DNA of 64,000 nucleotides from Streptomyces roseolilacinus. GTDB lineage: Bacteria; Actinomycetota; Actinomycetes; Streptomycetales; Streptomycetaceae. The notes under the pieces were generated by a model. It was not told where the DNA came from, ran no database searches, and saw only the letters and a program-made list of their open reading frames with translations. The stretch lies in assembly GCF_014649335.1 (NCBI RefSeq), contig NZ_BMSV01000006.1, forward strand, positions 434,001 to 498,000. The letters are read 5' to 3'. Numbering within the stretch: position 1 is the stretch's first letter; each line of letters starts with the position of its first letter. The position numbers and the translations under genes were made by a program. Shown here piece by piece: positions 1-6,436 of this stretch.

Positions 1-1006
<1,006 letters not shown>

Positions 1007-1010
<4 letters not shown>

Positions 1011-1666
1011 CGGAGGAGACCCCGGGCTTCGAGGAGAAGCCCGACGTCCCCTCCGGCGCCACTTCCGACGACGCCGCCGAGGCCGCCGAGAGCCCTTCCG
1101 TCGAGGAGGGTGCGGCGGCCCCGGCCGGGGACGCGAACCAGACGGGCCAGTCGATCGGCCTGACCGCCCAGCTGGACCAGACCCGCACCGCGCTCGCCGA
1201 GCGCACCGCGGACCTCCAGCGGCTCCAGGCCGAGTACCAGAACTACCGCCGGCGGGTGGAGCGGGACCGCATCGCGGTCAAGGAGGTCGCCATCGCGAAC
1301 CTCCTGTCCGAACTGCTGCCGGTGCTCGACGACATCGGCCGGGCGCGGGAGCACGGCGAGCTGGTCGGCGGCTTCAAGTCGGTCGCCGAGTCGCTGGAGA
1401 CCACCGTCGCCAAGATGGGCCTCCAGCAGTTCGGCAAGGAGGGCGAGCCCTTCGACCCGACCGTGCACGAGGCGCTGATGCACTCGTACGCGCCGGACGT
1501 CACCGAGACGACCTGCGTGGCGATCCTCCAGCCGGGGTACCGGATCGGCGAGCGGACCATCCGTCCCGCGCGTGTCGCCGTCGCCGAGCCCCAGCCGGGC
1601 GCCGCGCCGGCCGCGAAGGAAGAGAAGTCGGCCGACGAGGAGAACGGTGGCCCCGAGGAGGGCTGA
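1007..1666 (+). CDS. grpE: Nucleotide exchange factor GrpE
   Basis: Releases ADP from DnaK and resets the chaperone cycle. 219 residues. The N-terminal 60 residues are acidic and low in complexity, as in other actinobacterial GrpEs; a coiled-coil helix follows with the conserved EYQNYRRRVERDR segment (about residues 78-90), and then the C-terminal beta domain that docks on DnaK, with FDPTVHEAL. The ATG overlaps the dnaK stop by 4 bases, so translation is probably coupled. A 75-base gap with a strong hairpin separates it from dnaJ. Confidence 0.96.
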
Positions 1667-1673
1667 CAGCCGC

Positions 1674-1703
1674 GGGGCCGGCGGTCACGGGACCGCCGGC
1701 CCC
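1674..1703 (+). other. Intercistronic hairpin between grpE and dnaJ
   Basis: GGGGCCGGCGGTC (1674-1686) pairs perfectly with GACCGCCGGCCCC (1691-1703) around a 4-base loop, a 13-bp stem inside the chaperone operon. No T-run follows, so it may be a partial terminator, a processing site or an RNA stabiliser that sets the ratio of DnaK/GrpE to DnaJ/HspR. The structure is seen directly; its role is inferred. Confidence 0.6.
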
Positions 1704-1741
1704 CGGGCCGGCGCGGTGACCGTCCGGAAGGAGGGACGTCG

Positions 1742-2917
1742 ATGAGCACGAAGGACTTCGTCGAGAAGGACTACTACAAGGTCCTCGGCGTCCCCAAGGA
1801 CGCCACCGAGGCCGAGATCAAGAAGGCGTACCGGAAGCTCGCCCGCGAGTTCCACCCGGACGCCAACAAGGGCGACACCGCAGCGGAGACCCGCTTCAAG
1901 GAGATCTCCGAGGCGAACGACATCCTCGGCGACCCCAAGAAGCGCAAGGAGTACGACGAGGCGCGCGCCCTCTTCGGGAACGGCGGCTTCCGCCCCGGAC
2001 CCGGCGGCGCGGGCGGCACGTTCAACTTCGACCTGGGCGACCTGTTCGGCGGCCAGGGCGGGGCGGGCGGCGCCGGCGGCTTCGGCGGCGGGCTCGGGGA
2101 CGTCTTCGGCGGCCTGTTCAACCGGGGCGGCGCCACGGGCACCCGTACGCAGCCGCGTCGCGGCCAGGACGTCGAGTCCGAGGTGACGCTCAGCTTCACC
2201 GAGGCGGTCGACGGGGCCACCGTCCCGCTGCGCATGTCCAGCCAGCAGCCCTGCCAGGCCTGCTCCGGCACGGGCGACAAGCACGGCACGCCGCAGGTCT
2301 GCCCGACGTGCGTCGGCACCGGCCAGGTGTCGCGCGGCTCGGGCGGCGGCTTCTCGCTGACCGACCCGTGCGTGGACTGCAAGGGCCGCGGGCTGATCGC
2401 ACAGGACCCGTGCGAGGTGTGCCACGGCAGCGGCCGCGCCAAGTCGTCGCGCACCATGCAGGTCCGCATCCCGGCGGGGGTCTCCGACGGGCAGCGGATC
2501 AGGCTGCGCGGCAAGGGCGCCCCCGGCGAGCGGGGCGGTCCGGCCGGCGACCTGTACGTGGTCGTCCACGTCGACGCGCACCCGGTCTTCGGCCGCAAGG
2601 GCGACAACCTCACCGTCACCGTGCCCGTCTCGTACCCGGAGGCGGCCCTCGGGGGCGAGATCAGGGTGCCGACCCTCGGCGGACCGCCGGTCACGCTGAA
2701 GATCCCCGCCGGCACGCCCAACGGCCGCACGATGCGGGCACGGGGCAAGGGGGCGGTCCGCAAGGACGGCACGCGCGGCGACCTGCTGGTCACGGTCGAG
2801 GTCGCCGTACCGAAGGAGCTGAACGACAAGGCGCGTGAGGCTCTGGAGACGTACCGTCAAGCTACCGCGGGTGAGGACCCGCGGGCGGATCTGTTCCAGG
2901 CCGCGAAGGGGGCTTGA
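1742..2917 (+). CDS. dnaJ: Co-chaperone DnaJ (type I Hsp40)
   Basis: Delivers clients to DnaK and stimulates its ATPase. 391 residues with the full type I layout: J domain (about residues 8-75) with the essential HPD in REFHPDANKGD; a Gly/Phe-rich linker (about 78-140); a zinc-finger domain with four CxxCxGxG repeats (CQACSGTG, CPTCVGTG, CVDCKGRG, CEVCHGSG); then the C-terminal client-binding domains. A good ribosome site (AAGGAGGGACGTCG) precedes the ATG. hspR starts 4 bases after its stop. Streptomyces usually carries a second dnaJ elsewhere, so this would be dnaJ1. Confidence 0.97.
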   Translation: MSTKDFVEKDYYKVLGVPKDATEAEIKKAYRKLAREFHPDANKGDTAAETRFKEISEANDILGDPKKRKEYDEARALFGNGGFRPGPGGAGGTFNFDLGDLFGGQGGAGGAGGFGGGLGDVFGGLFNRGGATGTRTQPRRGQDVESEVTLSFTEAVDGATVPLRMSSQQPCQACSGTGDKHGTPQVCPTCVGTGQVSRGSGGGFSLTDPCVDCKGRGLIAQDPCEVCHGSGRAKSSRTMQVRIPAGVSDGQRIRLRGKGAPGERGGPAGDLYVVVHVDAHPVFGRKGDNLTVTVPVSYPEAALGGEIRVPTLGGPPVTLKIPAGTPNGRTMRARGKGAVRKDGTRGDLLVTVEVAVPKELNDKAREALETYRQATAGEDPRADLFQAAKGA

Positions 2918-2921
2918 GGCA

Positions 2922-3374
2922 ATGGACGCACGCCGACGCAACCCGTACGAACTGACCGACGAGACCCCGGTGTACGTCATCTCGGTGGCGGCGCAGCTCA
3001 GCGGGCTCCACCCGCAGACGCTGCGCCAGTACGACCGGCTGGGGCTCGTCTCCCCGGACCGTACGGCCGGCCGGGGCCGCCGCTACTCGGCCCGCGACAT
3101 CGAACTGCTCCGGCAGGTGCAGCAGCTGTCGCAGGACGAGGGCATCAACCTGGCCGGAATCAAGCGCATCATCGAGCTGGAGAACCAGGTCACCGTGCTG
3201 GAGGCCCGGGTGGCCGAGCTGACCGCGGCCCTGGAGGGCGCGGCGGTGGCGATGCGTCAGCGCGAGGCGCAGGTGCACGCCTCGTACCGGCGGGACCTGG
3301 TGCCCTATCAGGACGTGCAGCAGACCAGTGCGTTGGTCGTGTGGCGGCCGGGCGGCAAGCGCGCCGGCGAGTAG
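2922..3374 (+). CDS. hspR: Heat-shock repressor HspR (MerR family)
   Basis: 150 residues. The MerR-type winged helix (about residues 14-80) is clear: YVISVAAQLSGLHPQTLRQY and LVSPDRTAGRGRRYS. A dimerising coiled coil follows (IIELENQVTVLEARVAEL), then a short hydrophobic tail ending in LVVWRPGG, as in HspR, which uses DnaK as co-repressor. HspR binds HAIR sites (CTTGAGT-N7-ACTCAAG) upstream of dnaK, clpB and lon. A HAIR match is visible at 6349-6367 in front of clpB. I chose the ATG at 2922, four bases after the dnaJ stop; the frame is open further upstream but that stretch lies inside dnaJ. Confidence 0.95.
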   Translation: MDARRRNPYELTDETPVYVISVAAQLSGLHPQTLRQYDRLGLVSPDRTAGRGRRYSARDIELLRQVQQLSQDEGINLAGIKRIIELENQVTVLEARVAELTAALEGAAVAMRQREAQVHASYRRDLVPYQDVQQTSALVVWRPGGKRAGE

Positions 3375-3407
3375 TCCCCCGGCGGAAGGCGCCGGGAGCG
3401 GACATGA

Positions 3408-3439
3408 CGTGAGGCCCCCTCCGAGGAGGGGGCCTCACG
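3408..3439 (+). terminator. Terminator of the dnaK-grpE-dnaJ-hspR operon
   Basis: CGTGAGGCCCCCTCC (3408-3422) pairs with GGAGGGGGCCTCACG (3425-3439), a 15-bp stem whose two central bases force a small loop. It follows the hspR stop and precedes the next gene. There is no T-run, which is usual for Streptomyces terminators. Confidence 0.85.
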
Positions 3440-3456
3440 CGTGCGATGATCCGGGA

Positions 3457-4020
3457 ATGCGTACGAGGGGGAGCGTGGCGTTCGCCGCCGCGGCCGTGTT
3501 CACGGCGGTGGCCGCGGGGTGTTCGGCGGACGGGACGGGACCGGACGCGCCGCCCCCGCCCTCCGCGACCGGGAGGGCGCCCTCGCCGGGCGCGTGCCCC
3601 GAGTCGGGCGTGCGGATCACCCTGGGGGACACGGAGGCCGCCCTGGGGCAGCGGGCGCTGTCGGTGTTCCTCGACAACTGCGGCGCCCGGCCGTTCGAGG
3701 TGAGCGGCTACCCGGACGTGGCCGTGCTGGACGCGGGGCGCGAGGAGCTCGACGTGACCGTGCGCCTCGGCACGGACGCGGTGGACGGCGGGCGGGCCCG
3801 GTCCACGTTCGTGCTGCGGCCGGGGCAGCGGGCCCGCTCGGGGGTCCTGTGGCGGAACACGGTGACGCGGGCGGACGTCGCGGCGACGAACGGCGCGTAC
3901 CTGCGCGTCGCACCCGGCCGGGGGGCCGCCGCGCAGACGGTCGCCCCGCACGACGGGCCGCTGGACCTGGGCAACACCGACGCGGTGGAGGTCACGCCCT
4001 GGGTGCCGGAGGGCGCGTAG
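3457..4020 (+). CDS. DUF4232-type secreted lipoprotein
   Basis: 187 residues. A positively charged start, a hydrophobic Ala/Val helix and a lipobox-like VAAGC (Cys about residue 22) mark it as a probable lipoprotein anchored outside the membrane, followed by a Pro-rich linker. The rest is a small beta-sandwich resembling DUF4232: GVRITLGDTEAALGQRAL, a conserved NCG, and the segment LRPGQRARSGVLWRN. The family is common and of unknown function in Streptomyces. The ATG at 3457 lies just after the operon terminator with no good ribosome site; the frame is also open upstream. The domain call is from remembered family patterns. Confidence 0.75.
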   Translation: MRTRGSVAFAAAAVFTAVAAGCSADGTGPDAPPPPSATGRAPSPGACPESGVRITLGDTEAALGQRALSVFLDNCGARPFEVSGYPDVAVLDAGREELDVTVRLGTDAVDGGRARSTFVLRPGQRARSGVLWRNTVTRADVAATNGAYLRVAPGRGAAAQTVAPHDGPLDLGNTDAVEVTPWVPEGA

Positions 4021-4054
4021 CCGGGCGGTGGGGCGGCCGGGGCGCGGCGGGCGG

Positions 4055-5080
4055 TCAGTCGTGGCCGCGGGCCGGTTCCGGCTCCTGTCCCTGGCCCGCC
4101 TCCTGGTCGAGGATGCCGGACCGGGCGATGAGGTAGCCCAGCTGGGCGCGGCTGCCGCTGCCGAGCGTGGACGCGAGCTTGGCTATGTGGGCGCGGCAGG
4201 TGCGGACGTTCATGCCGAGGCGGCGGGCGATGGCCTCGTCGACGTGGCCCTCGACCAGGAGCTTGGCGATGGAGCGCTGGATGCCGCTTATCCCGTTGAG
4301 GGCGGGCGTGTACGTGACGACCTCCTCCTCCCAGGGGATGCCGTGCAGCCAGAACTGCTCGAAGACGCCGACGAGGTACTGCACGAGCCCCTCGTGGCGC
4401 AGCTCCAGCGCGACCTGGCGGTCGCTGCGGGCCGGGATGAAGGCGACCTTGCGGTCGACGATGATCAGCCGGTCGATGATCTCCTCGAGCGTGCGCACCT
4501 CCAGCCCGTACGGGGTGATCCGCTCGACGTACCCCATGGTCGCCGAGTGGTGCCGGGCCGTGTGCTGGTAGAGGGTCCGCATCCGGACACCGCGGCCGAG
4601 CAGGGGCTCCACCCGGCGCAGGGCGGCCTTGACAGTCTCGGGTTTGCGTCCGCTGCCGGGCTGGATGGTGAGGAGTTCGACCGCGCACTCGTCCGTCACG
4701 CGGTCGAGTTCGGCGTTGATGACGGCGAGTCCTTCGAGGACGTTGATCGCGTCGCTGGTGGAGGGGGCCGCGGCGGGGATCGTCATGAACGGCTCGAATG
4801 CATCGGCCAACGACAGCGCCCGCTGCCGCCGCTGCTGGATCTCCCGCTCGATGGGGTGTATCAGCTGGTTGAGGGCGATGGACGGAGGGACGGGCCGCAG
4901 CCACTGCGGGTCGTCCGGATCCGGATGCAGCAGGGCGAGGTCGACGAGGCAGGGTGCCGCCTCGATCTCGGAGCGGGCTATCCGGCCGGCGCGCAGGGCA
5001 GCCGCGTACAGGTGCTTTCCGGCTTCGCACAGCTCGTCATGACTGTGCTCGGTTTCCGGATTGTCCACCTTAGACCGCAT
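4055..5080 (-). CDS. LuxR-type transcriptional regulator with a TrmB-like sensor region
   Basis: 341 residues. The C-terminus (about residues 270-325) is a LuxR/GerE-type helix-turn-helix: LVEGHVDEAIARRLGMNVRT followed by CRAHIAKLASTLG. The central region (YVERITPYGLEVRTLEEIID, then RLIIVDRKVAFIPA) resembles the ligand-binding half of TrmB-like orphan regulators; no phosphoreceiver domain is seen. I chose the ATG at 5080 because GAGGGGG precedes it; an ATG at 5116 would add 12 residues. It diverges from the EPSWE-repeat peptide gene across a 128-base gap, the classic position of a local regulator. The target and ligand are unknown. Confidence 0.8.
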   Translation of the reverse strand: MRSKVDNPETEHSHDELCEAGKHLYAAALRAGRIARSEIEAAPCLVDLALLHPDPDDPQWLRPVPPSIALNQLIHPIEREIQQRRQRALSLADAFEPFMTIPAAAPSTSDAINVLEGLAVINAELDRVTDECAVELLTIQPGSGRKPETVKAALRRVEPLLGRGVRMRTLYQHTARHHSATMGYVERITPYGLEVRTLEEIIDRLIIVDRKVAFIPARSDRQVALELRHEGLVQYLVGVFEQFWLHGIPWEEEVVTYTPALNGISGIQRSIAKLLVEGHVDEAIARRLGMNVRTCRAHIAKLASTLGSGSRAQLGYLIARSGILDQEAGQGQEPEPARGHD

Positions 5081-5098
5081 CTGCACCCCCCTCAGGGT

Positions 5099-5127
5099 CC
5101 TGTATTTCAGGAACATGATGCCTGTAT
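5099..5127. promoter_or_regulatory. Candidate operator between the LuxR regulator and the EPSWE peptide gene
   Basis: CCTGTAT occurs twice in the same orientation (5099-5105 and 5121-5127), 22 bases apart, about two helical turns. The first copy is also half of CCTG-N5-CAGG (5099-5111). The pair lies in the only divergent intergenic region of this locus. That it is a binding site for the regulator is inferred. Confidence 0.35.
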
Positions 5128-5208
5128 CGGCTGGTGGAAGCGTTCGGAGTGAGCCATCGTCATAGGCGCGGGGGAGGAGGTAAGGACAAAAAGAGGTGGA
5201 GATCGTCC

Positions 5209-5454
5209 ATGACCAGGATGGTTCGTGCACTTAGCGCCATAGCTGTCGCCGCGGCGGCCGCGTGCGGTGTCGCCGCCCTCAGCGGCGAGCCGTCGTGGGA
5301 AACGGTGTCCGCGGGCAGTGTCGTCGCAGGTGAGCCCTCATGGGAGGTCGGACCGGCGAGTCCGCGCGAGCCCTCGTGGGAGGTTGCCCCGTCGACCTTC
5401 GGTGAGCCCTCCTGGGAGAGCGCCGGCTCCGCGCCGACGGGTGTCGTCGCATGA
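5209..5454 (+). CDS. Secreted repeat peptide with four EPSWE motifs (putative signal or RiPP-like precursor)
   Basis: 81 residues and no family that I recognise. Residues 1-23 form a signal peptide (Arg-containing start, then an Ala-rich helix) with a plausible cleavage after VAA at 21-23. The remaining 58 residues carry EPSWE at 27-31, 42-46, 54-58 and 66-70, preceded by Gly in three cases and Arg in one; the last three units recur every 12 residues. The Ser codons of the four units differ (TCG, TCA, TCG, TCC) and Pro and Glu codons also vary, so the peptide rather than the DNA appears conserved. AGAGGTGGAG is a good ribosome site before the ATG. The stop overlaps the next gene by 4 bases. 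Nearby there is no lanthionine synthetase, radical SAM or ATP-grasp enzyme. Confidence 0.75.
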   Translation: MTRMVRALSAIAVAAAAACGVAALSGEPSWETVSAGSVVAGEPSWEVGPASPREPSWEVAPSTFGEPSWESAGSAPTGVVA

Positions 5455-5768
5455 ACGTCCCCGACGACTCCCGCTTCCGCCGTGAGATGGCGTCCGCCTA
5501 CCGCTCCGGGTGGCACTTCATCGACCTCGTCACCGCCGTGCCGCAGGGGGGTGACTCGTTGATGGTCACCCTCTTCGGCGAGCCGATCGTCATCACCCGC
5601 GGGGAGGACGAGGACATCCGCGCCTACCGGTGCCTCCGCCGGCCGCGCGGCGCGCCGCAGCCCGTCCGTTGCGCCATCCGCTACGGAATGATTTTCGTCA
5701 ACCTCGACCAGCGTGACCACCAGCTCGTCGAGGCCCAGCCCACCACCGCCACCCCCCGCAGCGCCTGA
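5451..5768 (+). CDS. Small Rieske-derived protein lacking the iron-sulfur ligands
   Basis: 105 residues, starting within the stop of the EPSWE peptide gene (ATGA), so the two are co-translated. GWHFIDLV, then LFGEPIVITRGEDEDIRAYR and RPRGAP, follow the N-terminal fold of Rieske ring-hydroxylase domains, and GMIFVNLD looks like a later conserved strand of that family. The usual Cys-X-His pair (as in VCPHRGAP) is replaced by Arg-X-Pro, and of the second pair only the Cys remains (CAIRYG instead of CPxHGW). It therefore probably cannot hold a [2Fe-2S] cluster and may serve as a binding or partner protein for the peptide. Similarity is judged by eye. Confidence 0.75.
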   Translation: MNVPDDSRFRREMASAYRSGWHFIDLVTAVPQGGDSLMVTLFGEPIVITRGEDEDIRAYRCLRRPRGAPQPVRCAIRYGMIFVNLDQRDHQLVEAQPTTATPRSA

Positions 5769-5799
5769 GCGATTCCCCCGTCGTTGTAGATCGCTCAGG
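5764..5799 (+). terminator. First hairpin after the EPSWE operon
   Basis: CCTGAGCGAT (5764-5773), which contains the stop codon of the upstream gene, pairs with ATCGCTCAGG (5790-5799) over a 16-base loop. It lies directly before a stronger hairpin; together they may end or stabilise the transcript. Confidence 0.5.
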
Positions 5800-5810
5800 T
5801 GCTTCCCCCA

Positions 5811-5855
5811 CACAGCGGCGCCATCGTGGACCTGAAACACGATGGCGCCGCTGTG
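5811..5855. terminator. Strong terminator between convergent genes
   Basis: CACAGCGGCGCCATCGTG (5811-5828) pairs perfectly with CACGATGGCGCCGCTGTG (5838-5855) across a 9-base loop, an 18-bp stem. It lies between the EPSWE operon and the convergent oxidoreductase gene and can serve both. Confidence 0.88.
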
Positions 5856-5896
5856 CTGCGCGCGTCCGGGACGGGCCGCGCCCGTGAAGCCGCGCC

Positions 5897-6310
5897 CTAG
5901 GCGCGCCCCATCGCCCGGGTGAGGGTGATCTCGATCACGACCCGGTCCGGGTTCGGCGTCGGTGTGCGCCCGTACCGCTCCGCGTACCGGGCGACGGCGT
6001 CCGCGACCGCGTCCGGCTCCGTGCGGACCACCGCGCGGCCCTCCAGCGTCGCCCAGCGCCCCGCGTCCACCTGGCACACGGCGACCGGGGCGCCGTCGGG
6101 GCCGGCGGCCAGGACGTTGGCCACCTTCCGGCTGTTCTTGTTGGTGATGACGCGGGCGATCCCCTTCCCGCCGCCCTCCGGGTCGTACGTCACCCCCACC
6201 GCCACCACGTGTGGAGTGCCGTCCGGGCGGAGAGTCGTCAGAGTGCACATGTGCCGCTCCCGCCAGAAGCTGACGTAGGAGGCGTGGGGGTCGCGCAGGT
6301 CGATGGCCAT
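5897..6310 (-). CDS. PPOX-class (probably F420-dependent) oxidoreductase
   Basis: 137 residues with the split-barrel fold of pyridoxamine-phosphate-oxidase-like proteins: SFWRERHMCTLTTLRPDGTP, a conserved strand-turn, then HVVAVGVTYD, NKNSRKVANVL and GRWATLEGRAVV. In actinobacteria this size class mostly uses coenzyme F420 or FMN to reduce small substrates or biliverdin; the cofactor cannot be fixed from sequence alone. The start at 6310 has no ribosome site, but TAGGTT lies 7 bases upstream, suggesting a leaderless mRNA. It is divergent from clpB. Confidence 0.8.
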   Translation of the reverse strand: MAIDLRDPHASYVSFWRERHMCTLTTLRPDGTPHVVAVGVTYDPEGGGKGIARVITNKNSRKVANVLAAGPDGAPVAVCQVDAGRWATLEGRAVVRTEPDAVADAVARYAERYGRTPTPNPDRVVIEITLTRAMGRA

Positions 6311-6348
6311 GGGTCGGAACCTACCGGCGGCTGCTGGCCCTCACCACA

Positions 6349-6367
6349 TTGAGTGGAATAGACTCAA
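6349..6367 (+). promoter_or_regulatory. HAIR operator for HspR upstream of clpB
   Basis: TTGAGT-GGAATAG-ACTCAA is a perfect 6-bp inverted repeat with a 7-base spacer and matches the HAIR consensus CTTGAGT-N7-ACTCAAG except for the outermost pair. It lies about 70 bases before the clpB start. HspR control of clpB is known in Streptomyces, and hspR is encoded at 2922-3374. Confidence 0.92.
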
Positions 6368-6436
6368 CTTTGTGCACGTTGGCTGAGTCATAGCCGGTAC
6401 GTACGCACACCAGCAGCCGAGGAGGACCAAGCACCC

